Shown here: in pieces, positions 1 to 7,790 of the stretch
Layout: every line of letters starts with the position of its first letter
How positions within the stretch are numbered: the stretch's first letter is position 1
Source of the DNA: Pseudocalidococcus sp964653145
Lineage (GTDB): Bacteria > Cyanobacteriota > Cyanobacteriia > Thermosynechococcales > Thermosynechococcaceae
Direction: 5' to 3'
NCBI GenBank assembly: GCA_964653145.1
Contig: CAZZCG010000002.1
Coordinates: 186,001 to 250,000 of the forward strand
DNA: 64,000 bases
Translations under genes and position numbers: made by a program
The notes under the pieces: generated by a model
The model's input: only the letters and a program-made list of their open reading frames with translations
Databases searched by the model: none
Told to the model about the DNA's origin: nothing

Positions 1-47
1 TGTATGCGACGGTGGTTGAACATTTGGCAGAATCAGAAAATCCTTAG
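1..47 (+). CDS. C-terminal end of an upstream gene (partial)
   Basis: The reading frame starting at base 3 is open from the window edge and ends at a TAG at 45-47, giving the tail YATVVEHLAESENP. Fifteen codons are too few to name a family. An 80-base gap separates it from the next gene on the same strand. It may be only a chance open frame, hence the low confidence. Confidence 0.3.
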   Translation, partial: YATVVEHLAESENP

Positions 48-127
48 GTGAGATCTGAATCGCGGAAACTCACTCAAATCACCCTTTCTTGTCTGGCAAA
101 ATCGGCCTGGGGTATAGTGGCTAGGGC

Positions 128-1264
128 ATGACTGACCTAAATTTAAGCGAGGGGCATAGATTCGTGCTGACTCAGTTCCGTAAATTTTGGCAATTCCAAC
201 CCTTGGGTAAACGGATTGTCTCGGTGGGTGGCTTAATCCTGGCCTGTTGGAGCTTGGTGGGTTGTGCTGGTGATGCTCCTCCAGGCCCCAATATCGCAAC
301 CTCCCCCCAAATTTCTGGCCGCTTACCGACAATTCTGGAACGGCAAAAACTGGTTTGTGGGGTGAGCGGGGAACTGCCAGGGTTTAGCTTTGTCGATGCT
401 CAGGGCAACTATGCTGGGTTGGATGTGGATATTTGCCGGGCAGTGGCGGTGGCCCTGTTTAACGATCCCGAAGCCGTGGAATTTCGCAATCTCAATGCCA
501 AAGAACGATTCTTAGCCCTGCAAACCGGGGAAGTAGATCTTCTCAGTCGCAATACCACTCTGACCATGAGTCGTGATACCGCCCTGGGAATTAGCTTTGG
601 CCCAGTTGTTTTTTATGATGGCCAGGCCGTAATGGTGCGGCAAACCAGTGGGATTACGAATTTATCTGACCTGGCTGGGAAATCCGTCTGTATGCAAACC
701 GGAACCACCAACGAGCAGAATTTTACGGATCAGATGCGCACCCTGAACCTGACCTTTACCCCCGTTGTCTTTGAGGATGTGAATACCACCTTTGCCACCT
801 ATGCCGAGGGCCGCTGTGATGCCGTAACCGCTGATCGGTCACAACTTGTTTCCCGCCGCCAAACCTTACCCAACCCTGAACAAAATATAATTCTGGCAGA
901 AGTCTTTTCTAAGGAACCCCTGGCCCCGGCGGTTGTGGCCTCGGATCAGAATTGGCAAAATGTTCTTACCTGGACGGTTTATGCCCTGATCAATGCAGAA
1001 GAACTTGGAATTACCCAGGCCAATGTCCAAGAAAAAGCCCAAAGTCCTGATCCAAATATTCGTCGGTTTTTAGGGGTGGAAGGAGAACTGGGTCAAGGGA
1101 TTGGACTGGCCCCAGATTTTGTCGCCAATGTGATTACGGCGGTTGGCAACTATGGGGAAATTTACGAGCGGAATTTAGGTGAACAAACCCCTTTAAAACT
1201 TGAACGCGGACAAAACAACCTTTGGACTCAGGGAGGATTGCTCTACTCACCCCCATTTCGTTAA
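128..1264 (+). CDS. Amino-acid ABC transporter substrate-binding lipoprotein (AapJ/BztA type)
   Basis: Periplasmic binding protein of a polar amino-acid ABC importer. The N-terminus has a basic stretch, a hydrophobic segment and a lipobox ending SLVGC, with Cys46 as the likely lipidated residue. The mature part shows the family 3 solute-binding pattern: LVCGVSGELPGFSF near the start, GNYAGLDVDICRAVAVALF for ligand-pocket contacts, and a TTLTMSRDTALG region. The length of 378 residues fits the AapJ/BztA branch, represented in Anabaena by NatF. No permease or ATPase gene follows; the next gene is on the other strand, so the partners must lie elsewhere. The 45 residues before the Cys are long for a lipoprotein signal; an internal GTG at 164 is an alternative start. 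Confidence 0.88.
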   Translation: MTDLNLSEGHRFVLTQFRKFWQFQPLGKRIVSVGGLILACWSLVGCAGDAPPGPNIATSPQISGRLPTILERQKLVCGVSGELPGFSFVDAQGNYAGLDVDICRAVAVALFNDPEAVEFRNLNAKERFLALQTGEVDLLSRNTTLTMSRDTALGISFGPVVFYDGQAVMVRQTSGITNLSDLAGKSVCMQTGTTNEQNFTDQMRTLNLTFTPVVFEDVNTTFATYAEGRCDAVTADRSQLVSRRQTLPNPEQNIILAEVFSKEPLAPAVVASDQNWQNVLTWTVYALINAEELGITQANVQEKAQSPDPNIRRFLGVEGELGQGIGLAPDFVANVITAVGNYGEIYERNLGEQTPLKLERGQNNLWTQGGLLYSPPFR

Positions 1265-1321
1265 AGCTAGGGTCATCTACCTGCTTGAAGCTAGTATTTT
1301 CGACCTGAGGTTTTAGCCCCA

Positions 1322-2695
1322 TTACTTCCCAATACAAAACCGACTAAAAATCCGCTCCAGCATGGATTCGGTGAGTTCTTCCCCGGTCACTTCCCCCAAA
1401 GCCGTAATCGCCGCCCGCAGATCAATCGTCCAAAAGTCCAGGGGCAAGTTTTCGGAAATGGCCTGTTGCACTTGAGTTAGGGATTGCCAGGCCTGGGTCA
1501 GGGTCGCAGCTTGGCGTTGGTTAATCGCAAAATCTAAATTGGCGGCAGTGATTTGCCCGTGCTGGACTTGCGCGAGGATGGCCTGTTCGAGTTCGGTAAT
1601 CCCCTGATTTTGGGCGGCGGCGGTTTTGATCGGATTAGTAAAGTGGGTTGGGATGGTTCTCAAAACGTCTGGATTCGCCACGTCTATTTTGTTGATCACC
1701 AGCAATAGGGGCCGAGATTGGAGCGGTTCATAAATGGTTTGATCGGCTTCTGTCCAACCGGCCTGGGCATCAATGACGAAGACGACTAAATCCGCCTGAC
1801 TCGCGGCCTGGTGTGACCGTTCTACGCCAATTTTTTCGACATAATCCGAGGTTTCCCGCATTCCGGCCGTATCCAGGACTTGAATTGGAATCCCCCCCAC
1901 GACTAGTGAGGACTCAACCACATCCCGCGTCGTTCCGGGTAAATCGGTGACAATGGCGCGATCGGTTCGGCTCCAGGCATTCAATAAGCTGGATTTGCCA
2001 ACATTGGGACGGCCAACGATGGCAATTTTCAAACCGCTGCGTAACAATTCCCCGCGATTGGCCGTACTGAGAATATCAGTGAGGGTTTGGCGGATCTGAT
2101 CCAGTTGTTGCTGAATATGGGCTTCGGCTAAGGGCGGTAAATCATCAGCAAAGTCGATCCGGGCTTCAATTTCGGCCAAAAGATCAAGGCAGTCCGAACG
2201 AATTTGGCGAATCGGTTGGGCTAGTTTCCCCTGTAATCCGGCCAGGGCCATTTGCGCGGCTTGAGGAGATTTTGCGCCCACTAGATCTGCAACACTCTCG
2301 GCCTGGGTGAGTTCTAAGCGGCCATTGAGAACCGCGCGTAGAGTAAATTCTCCGGGTTGAGCTAATTTTGCCCCTTGCCCTAAACACAGTTGTAAGACCT
2401 GCTGCACTAGCATTAGGCCACCATGACAATGAAACTCAATCACATTTTCTTTGGTGTAGGAGCGGGGGGCCAGCATCGGCAAAACCAGGACTTCGTCAAT
2501 CACGGCTTGGCTGACGGGATCAACAACATGGCCGTACAAAATCCGGTGACTTTCCCAGGCCCCGCCCTTTCCACGAAAAATAGTCTTGGCAATCGGAACA
2601 GCCTTAGGCCCCGATAACCGGACAATCCCAATACTGCCCTGCTCTGGCACAATCGCCGTTGCAATCGCCGCAATTGTTGTACCTAACTGGAGCAT
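1322..2695 (-). CDS. mnmE: tRNA uridine-5-carboxymethylaminomethyl modification GTPase MnmE
   Basis: Dynamin-like GTPase that works with MnmG to install the cmnm5 group at the wobble uridine of certain tRNAs. The folate-binding N-terminal domain begins TIAAIATAIVPEQGSIGIVR. The G domain has GRPNVGKSS (P-loop, about residue 228), the switch motif DLPGTTRD, DTAGMR and NKID. The protein ends FCIGK, which carries the C-terminal Cys-(I/L)-Gly-Lys motif of MnmE. At 457 residues it is full length. Its ATG directly abuts the stop codon of the upstream DUF212 gene with no spacer, so the two are probably translationally coupled at the end of a folD-crtE-DUF212-mnmE run. Confidence 0.97.
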   Translation of the reverse strand: MLQLGTTIAAIATAIVPEQGSIGIVRLSGPKAVPIAKTIFRGKGGAWESHRILYGHVVDPVSQAVIDEVLVLPMLAPRSYTKENVIEFHCHGGLMLVQQVLQLCLGQGAKLAQPGEFTLRAVLNGRLELTQAESVADLVGAKSPQAAQMALAGLQGKLAQPIRQIRSDCLDLLAEIEARIDFADDLPPLAEAHIQQQLDQIRQTLTDILSTANRGELLRSGLKIAIVGRPNVGKSSLLNAWSRTDRAIVTDLPGTTRDVVESSLVVGGIPIQVLDTAGMRETSDYVEKIGVERSHQAASQADLVVFVIDAQAGWTEADQTIYEPLQSRPLLLVINKIDVANPDVLRTIPTHFTNPIKTAAAQNQGITELEQAILAQVQHGQITAANLDFAINQRQAATLTQAWQSLTQVQQAISENLPLDFWTIDLRAAITALGEVTGEELTESMLERIFSRFCIGK

Positions 2696-3160
2696 CTAAT
2701 TAATCGGAAAAACAGGCAGCCCAAACACCGCAATCAAGATTCCTAAAATCGATCCGGCAATCACTTGAATCGGGGTATGACCCAAAAGCTCCTTCAACCG
2801 GGCCTGGGAGAGTTCGTGGTTGTCTTCAAAAAACTCTTGGACAATTTGGTTCAAAATCCGGGCCTGCTTTCCGGCAGCTTGTCTAACTCCGGCGGCATCG
2901 TACATGACAATAAAGGCAAAAATCAGGGCCACCGCAAACTCGACACTTTCCCAGCCTTTCTCTAAACCCACCCCCGTAGCCAAGGCCGTCACCAAGGCAG
3001 AATGAGAGCTGGGCATCCCCCCTGTTTCCACCAAAACCCGAAAATTCAGCTTTTGATGCCGGATGAGGTCAATCACCAACTTCAGGATTTGAGCAATCGC
3101 ACTCGCAGCTAATGCCACCCAAAGCAGGTAATTGTGGAAAATTTGCGCCAAGATGTCCAT
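2696..3160 (-). CDS. Divergent PAP2 family protein (DUF212)
   Basis: Small membrane protein of the DUF212 / divergent PAP2 family, related to acid phosphatases and vanadium haloperoxidases; its substrate is not known. Motifs visible are KLNFRVLVETGGMPSSHSALVTALATG, where GGMPSSHS is the hallmark, and IVMYDAAGVRQAAGKQA. Four hydrophobic segments are apparent. The ATG at 3160 gives MDILAQIFHNYLL, the usual family start; a TTG two codons upstream is possible. It lies between crtE and mnmE on the same strand. Next to a prenyl diphosphate synthase a lipid-phosphate role is tempting, but that is inference. Confidence 0.9.
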   Translation of the reverse strand: MDILAQIFHNYLLWVALAASAIAQILKLVIDLIRHQKLNFRVLVETGGMPSSHSALVTALATGVGLEKGWESVEFAVALIFAFIVMYDAAGVRQAAGKQARILNQIVQEFFEDNHELSQARLKELLGHTPIQVIAGSILGILIAVFGLPVFPIN

Positions 3161-3211
3161 GGTCAAGATGTCGCGACTGCTGCAATCCTACCCTACTGTG
3201 ATCCGGTTTCT

Positions 3212-4159
3212 TTAGTTTGTCCGGGCGGTAATAAAATCGGCAATGGCCTGCAGAGGAACGGCAGCGGCTCCAAAGGGATTCAGTTCAGCTTTGGCTAAAT
3301 CCACTAGGCGTTGGGCTTCGACCCGTGAGGCTTCAATTCCCCAGAGGCTCGGATAGGTGACTTTCTCGGCCTGGAGGTCTTTGCCGATGCTTTTACCCAG
3401 TTCTTCTTGGGTGGAGGTAATATCCAGAACATCATCCACAATCTGAAAGGCCAGGCCAATGTTTTTGGCGTAATTCGTTAAGCGTTGAACTGCATCCCCC
3501 TCCGCTCCAGCTAACAGCCCCCCCGACAGAACAGAGGCTTCAAGTAAAGCCCCGGTTTTATGGGAATGGATGAAGTTTAGGGTTTCGACGGTAATGTCTT
3601 TCACGCCTTCGGATTCGAGATCAACCACTTGTCCCCCCACCAGGCCCGTAGCTGCCACCGCATGACCCAAACGAGAGACGACCTTAAGTAACTGTTCTGG
3701 TTTAACGCCGACCGTATTTTCCACAACAAACTCAAACGCATAGGCCAACAACCCATCCCCAGCCAAAATTGCAATATCTTCCCCATAGACCTTGTGGTTG
3801 GTGAGTTTGCCCCGGCGATAGTCATCGTTATCCATGGCCGGGAGATCATCATGAATTAATGACATGGTGTGGATCATCTCCAGCGCACAGGCCGTAGGCA
3901 TGGCCATTTCCAGAGTGCCACCCAACAGTTCACACGTCGCTAAGCAGAGAATTGGCCGTAACCGCTTTCCCCCCGCCAACAAGGAATAGCGCATGGAGTC
4001 ATAGATTTTTTCGGGGTAGGTAACGGTAATTGAGGCTTCCAGGGCCTGTTCGACAAGGGTTTTGCGCGCAAATAAGTAGGCCTTCAAGTCAAAAGGGGCC
4101 GGTACTCCCGTTGGAGAAATGGGATTGGTTTGGACTTGGGGGTTTTCGGCTGAAATCAT
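3212..4159 (-). CDS. crtE: Geranylgeranyl diphosphate synthase (CrtE/GGPPS)
   Basis: Trans-prenyltransferase making GGPP for carotenoids, the chlorophyll phytyl tail and quinone side chains. The first aspartate-rich motif is in MSLIHDDLPAMDNDDYRRG and the second in FQIVDDVLDITSTQEELGKS. KHHT-type basic residues occur in GGKRLRPIL. I choose the ATG at 4159 (protein begins MISAENPQVQ, 315 residues), because AGAGGA lies about eight bases upstream on this strand and the length then matches other cyanobacterial CrtE proteins. The frame stays open upstream to 4273, inside the end of folD. It follows folD on the same strand and is probably co-transcribed. Confidence 0.95.
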   Translation of the reverse strand: MISAENPQVQTNPISPTGVPAPFDLKAYLFARKTLVEQALEASITVTYPEKIYDSMRYSLLAGGKRLRPILCLATCELLGGTLEMAMPTACALEMIHTMSLIHDDLPAMDNDDYRRGKLTNHKVYGEDIAILAGDGLLAYAFEFVVENTVGVKPEQLLKVVSRLGHAVAATGLVGGQVVDLESEGVKDITVETLNFIHSHKTGALLEASVLSGGLLAGAEGDAVQRLTNYAKNIGLAFQIVDDVLDITSTQEELGKSIGKDLQAEKVTYPSLWGIEASRVEAQRLVDLAKAELNPFGAAAVPLQAIADFITARTN

Positions 4160-4242
4160 GACTTCTATCCTCTGCATCTGCGCCCGGTCAACGACGAATT
4201 GGGGGGTGATTAAGATGGCAAACTCTTCACCGATCCTTTGGT

Positions 4243-5121
4243 TCAAACCCCATGTCGCTGGCGATAGCTCCATACTGTATTGTGCAGCAACATGGCCACG
4301 GTCATTGGCCCCACTCCCCCCGGAACCGGAGTTAAGTAGCTGGCAATCCCTTGCAGGGCCTGGAAATCCACATCCCCAATTAAGATTGATTTCCCATCGG
4401 GGCGCTCAAAACGGTTAATGCCCACATCGACAACAATCGCCCCAGGCCGGATCATTGACGCCTTCAGTAAATTCGGTTTGCCCGCAGCCACAATAATCAA
4501 ATCCGCGGACTTGGTAATTGCACTCAGGTCTTTTGTGCGGGAGTGGGCCATGGTTACCGTTGCATCCGCCGCCAGCAGCATTAAAGCCACGGGTTTGCCG
4601 ACCAAAATACTTCGCCCAATGACTACCGCAGACATCCCCGCAACCCGAATTCCATTGGCCTGGAGTAAGCGCATCACCCCCGCCGGAGTACAACTTTGCA
4701 AACCCGGTTCCCCCCGCACCAATCGCCCAAGGTTTTCTGGATGGAGGCCATCAGCATCTTTGTCGGGATGGATTTGATACAGCAGGGCCCGATCATCTAA
4801 ATGGGAAGGAACAGGTAATTGCAGCAAAATTCCATCCACCCGTGGGTCTTGGTTCAACTGCTCAATCAGGGCTTCTAACTCGGCTTGGGTGGTGCTGCTG
4901 GGTAAATGGGAACTCAAGGAAACGATGCCGACCCGATGACAGGCCCGTTCTTTATTGCGGACATAGGCGGCACTGGCAGGGTTATCCCCAACCATGATTA
5001 CAGCCAGGCCAGGGGGGCGGCCCACTTTGGCGGTTAAGTGTTGGACAGTACCGGTGAGTTCGTGTTCGATGGAGTTGGCCAGTTGCTTGCCATCTAGGAG
5101 GGTGGTGTTAACGTGGGTCAT
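4243..5121 (-). CDS. folD: Bifunctional methylene-THF dehydrogenase / methenyl-THF cyclohydrolase FolD
   Basis: Cytoplasmic enzyme interconverting 5,10-methylene-THF and 10-formyl-THF with NADP. It shows the substrate-loop YVRNKERACHRVGI, where the conserved catalytic lysine of YVxxK sits, then GILLQLPVPSHLD, the Rossmann region GRSILVGKPVALMLL and the closing PVPGGVGPMTVAMLLHNT. At 292 residues it is full length. It is the first gene of the minus-strand run folD-crtE-DUF212-mnmE. Confidence 0.97.
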   Translation of the reverse strand: MTHVNTTLLDGKQLANSIEHELTGTVQHLTAKVGRPPGLAVIMVGDNPASAAYVRNKERACHRVGIVSLSSHLPSSTTQAELEALIEQLNQDPRVDGILLQLPVPSHLDDRALLYQIHPDKDADGLHPENLGRLVRGEPGLQSCTPAGVMRLLQANGIRVAGMSAVVIGRSILVGKPVALMLLAADATVTMAHSRTKDLSAITKSADLIIVAAGKPNLLKASMIRPGAIVVDVGINRFERPDGKSILIGDVDFQALQGIASYLTPVPGGVGPMTVAMLLHNTVWSYRQRHGV

Positions 5122-5278
5122 GAATGGGGCAGGAGACTAGGGGAGAGGATTTGGCAAATTTAAAAAAGATTTTTCAACAGATATTCATTGTAGGGGGTGA
5201 CTGGAATTCCCTAAATGGGGTTGTAGTGGATTGTCACACCTTGGGGCAAAAGTTCTAAGAAATGTTGCGGCCAGTTCT

Positions 5279-6196
5279 TTAGACCAGTAAGGATTCAGGT
5301 AGGGGCAAAACAATTTTAATCCGCGTGCCCTGGCCGGCCTGGGAGCGAATCCACATCCGTCCTTGAAATTGTTTGGTGATGTAAAAGGCTTTCGTGAGGC
5401 CAAAACCGCCGCCCATGGTGGGTTTTCCTTGAACATTAGAACCTCGCTGACCAAACCCAACGACCGTTTGAATTTCCTCTGTCGGGATACCACTGCCATT
5501 ATCCTCAACCACAAGCCGTAGATCCTGATCCGTTTGGCATAACCCCGCAACAATTCGCCCGCCGACGGGGGTGTATTTCCGGGCATTGGCCATCAGGTCG
5601 CGCATGACATCCTCCAGGACAGGGGGCATCCAAATGGTTTGTCCATGAATACTAAAAATATCCAAGTCAATGTAGTAGTCAGACTCCTCTTGCTGGGCGA
5701 CGTTATACAAAATTCGATAACGACCTTTACTGTTTTTCTCAATGGCCCTGAGGGTGTCGCGGAAGTTTTGGGTCAGTTGGGGAATGCTGATCTCTCGCCA
5801 GGCCTGGGGATCTGCGGCTCGAACCAGTAACTGGGCGGCCCGAAGTTCTACGATGTCGAATATCGAGTTGATGTTATTGACAGATTCTTTGACATCCGCT
5901 GCACTGGATTCCTTAGGGTACTTTTGCAGGGCCTGGTAAAGGTTGGTGGAAATTGCCTCCCGCACTCCCTGAATATCTTCCACATAGGTCAGGGCCGATT
6001 GCCGATCCTTAAAGGCCTCCACGATGGCATCGAGGGTTTGAATACTGGGGGCAAAAATCTCCAGATCGTTCAACTCCAGGCCCAGGTACTGTAATTCTCC
6101 GATCAAAATGTTCATTATATTGAGCAGGGTATGCATATCCAAAATGCTGGTTTGAGCTTCGGATAGGGCCGGAATTTCAGTGATTTCAACTTCCAT
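5279..6196 (-). CDS. Orphan histidine kinase-like protein with HATPase_c domain
   Basis: Cytoplasmic sensor-kinase-like protein of 305 residues without membrane segments. An N-terminal helical region holds DMHTLLNIMNILIGEL with His22 in an H-x3-N arrangement that resembles a phospho-acceptor H-box. The ATPase domain is clear: N-box DLMANARKY, G1 DNGSGIP (about residue 230), an F-box-like VGFGQRGSNV, and G2 GGGFGLTKAF (about residue 260), ending in a beta-rich RMWIRSQAGQGTRIKIVLP. No PAS, GAF or HAMP sensory domain and no adjacent response regulator is present, so the signal and partner are unknown. It might act as a Ser/Thr-type or anti-sigma-like kinase, but the H-box makes a histidine kinase more likely. 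Confidence 0.8.
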   Translation of the reverse strand: MEVEITEIPALSEAQTSILDMHTLLNIMNILIGELQYLGLELNDLEIFAPSIQTLDAIVEAFKDRQSALTYVEDIQGVREAISTNLYQALQKYPKESSAADVKESVNNINSIFDIVELRAAQLLVRAADPQAWREISIPQLTQNFRDTLRAIEKNSKGRYRILYNVAQQEESDYYIDLDIFSIHGQTIWMPPVLEDVMRDLMANARKYTPVGGRIVAGLCQTDQDLRLVVEDNGSGIPTEEIQTVVGFGQRGSNVQGKPTMGGGFGLTKAFYITKQFQGRMWIRSQAGQGTRIKIVLPLPESLLV

Positions 6197-6462
6197 GGGG
6201 GTTCGTGATCGGGGCCTGGATAATTAACCATTACTATAGTCATTTCTGTCCACACTCAGGCACTCAAGAGTCCAACTGGTCAACGTTTCCAGCATTTTGA
6301 GTGTTTTTTCTTAAGCTAAACGACCATACCTGCGGAGGTGGCCTGGAATCTCGGTGACGCAGTTACGGCTGAGGTTAGCTGGATGCCTTTCTACGTCATT
6401 GAGGGATTAACCCCTTGGCTCAGGGCAAAGAGATTTATCTGCGTAGGTTGTGTGATTTGCTG

Positions 6463-6468
6463 TATAAT
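6463..6468 (+). promoter_or_regulatory. Candidate -10 element of the HD-GYP gene
   Basis: A perfect TATAAT lies 24 bases before the ATG at 6492, preceded by TG. No convincing -35 hexamer sits 16-18 bases upstream. If used, transcription would start near 6475 and give a very short leader. This rests on sequence only. Confidence 0.4.
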
Positions 6469-6491
6469 TAGGTTTATTTGTATGTAAATAC

Positions 6492-7688
6492 ATGCATGAG
6501 CCTGGATCTTGCAAAAAATCTGATCTTGAACAGGCTTGGCTCACACAACTGCAGACCCGTCCCTATCTCTACGAAGATTTTGCCTTTCAAGACCTGATCA
6601 ATGCCGCTGTAGCCATTAGTCAGAGTGAAATAGGTTACTTTCACCTGTTTGACCAGGGCAGTGACTCAATCCACTTAGCGGTATGGTCGGATGGCGCTTT
6701 TCCCATCAGTGCAACGTCCCAGGCCAGTCATTACCCCCTAAAAAATGCGGGAATTTGGGCCGATGCAATTCGTCTGCGGCAACCCGTGATTCATAATGAG
6801 TATCCCCAGACCAAGAATTTCCAGGGTTTACCCCAAAGCCATTTCCCAGTTACGCGACACCTCAGCATCCCAATCTTTAATTCTGACCAGGAAATTGTTG
6901 CCATTTTAGGCGTGGGCAATGCGGAAAACCCCTACACCCCTGAACAGTCGGCTCAATTAGCTCGCTTTTGCCAAACTGTATTTCCCGTCGTCCAAAAACG
7001 AGTTCAAGATATTCGATCCCGTCGCCATGGCCCAGCGTGTTTCACGGAAACAGATACCCTCTCGCTGTTGATGCAAATGTTGTCCTGCTTAACCAGTGCC
7101 GCAGCCTTAAAGGATGAATACACAGCCCAACACAGTCAGAATGTGGCGGATTTAGCGGTGGGGATTGCGGCAGAAATGGGCCTGGAGGAGGATGTCATTT
7201 TAGGACTACGCCTAGGAGCCTTAGTGCATGACATTGGCAAAATGGCGATCCCTACGGAAATTTTGACCAAACCTGGCCGGCTTCATCAGGCAGAATTCAA
7301 TCTAATTAAAACCCACGTGGAGCGCGGTGTCGAAATTTTCCAGTCGGTACAATTTCCCTGGCCAATTTTGGAGATGATTCGGCAGCACCATGAACGCTTA
7401 GATGGCAGTGGTTATCCAGTGGGGTTGCAAGACGAAGCCATTATTTTAGAGGCTCGAATTATTGCCGTGGCCGATACCTTTGATGCCATGTCCTCCAATC
7501 GCCCCTATCGCTTTGCCCCCGGGGTTGAACGCGCCATTACGGAACTCAAAAAAGGCCGCGCAATCAAATATGATTCTGTGGTTGTGGATACCTGTTTAAG
7601 ATACCTGCAAAAAGTGGATCATTCCTTTTGGCATCGCTATCCCAGTACCCCGGAGCCAATGATCCCGATGTCGTGGATGCCTGTTTAA
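6492..7688 (+). CDS. GAF-HD-GYP protein, probable cyclic-di-GMP phosphodiesterase
   Basis: Residues about 25-165 form a GAF-type sensor (LINAAVAISQSEIGYFHLFD through SIPIFNSDQEIVAILGVGNA). Residues about 205-375 are an HD-GYP domain: VHDIGKMAIPTEILTKPG holds the HD metal ligands, HVERG and QHHERLDGSGYP follow, then RIIAVADTFDAM. HD-GYP enzymes hydrolyse c-di-GMP, so the protein probably couples a ligand or redox signal to c-di-GMP breakdown. The 3' end is odd: the last 28 or so codons have an imperfect tandem copy 89 bases further on, which is out of frame because 89 is not a multiple of three. The present C-terminus PMIPMSWMPV is therefore likely to be the product of a one-base frameshift. 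Confidence 0.9.
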   Translation: MHEPGSCKKSDLEQAWLTQLQTRPYLYEDFAFQDLINAAVAISQSEIGYFHLFDQGSDSIHLAVWSDGAFPISATSQASHYPLKNAGIWADAIRLRQPVIHNEYPQTKNFQGLPQSHFPVTRHLSIPIFNSDQEIVAILGVGNAENPYTPEQSAQLARFCQTVFPVVQKRVQDIRSRRHGPACFTETDTLSLLMQMLSCLTSAAALKDEYTAQHSQNVADLAVGIAAEMGLEEDVILGLRLGALVHDIGKMAIPTEILTKPGRLHQAEFNLIKTHVERGVEIFQSVQFPWPILEMIRQHHERLDGSGYPVGLQDEAIILEARIIAVADTFDAMSSNRPYRFAPGVERAITELKKGRAIKYDSVVVDTCLRYLQKVDHSFWHRYPSTPEPMIPMSWMPV

Positions 7689-7750
7689 AACCCTTGCAAA
7701 CAATGAATCTGTTGTTCTGGCATGGTCACCCGAGCCCAGAGCCAAGCCTT
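7572..7750 (+). repeat. Imperfect tandem duplication across the 3' end of the HD-GYP gene
   Basis: Copy 1 starts at 7572 and encodes VVVDTCLRYLQ then FWHRYPSTPEP in the gene frame. Copy 2 starts at 7661 and encodes DPDVVDACLKPLQ then FWHGHPSPEP in another frame. The offset is 89 bases. Copy 2 is closer to the DPxVVDAxL pattern common near the end of HD-GYP domains. The simplest history is a 90-base in-frame duplication followed by loss of one base. Confidence 0.75.
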
Positions 7751-7790
7751 GACCTAGCTAAACCTGGGCCCGCAAAGTTAGCCTTGAGCC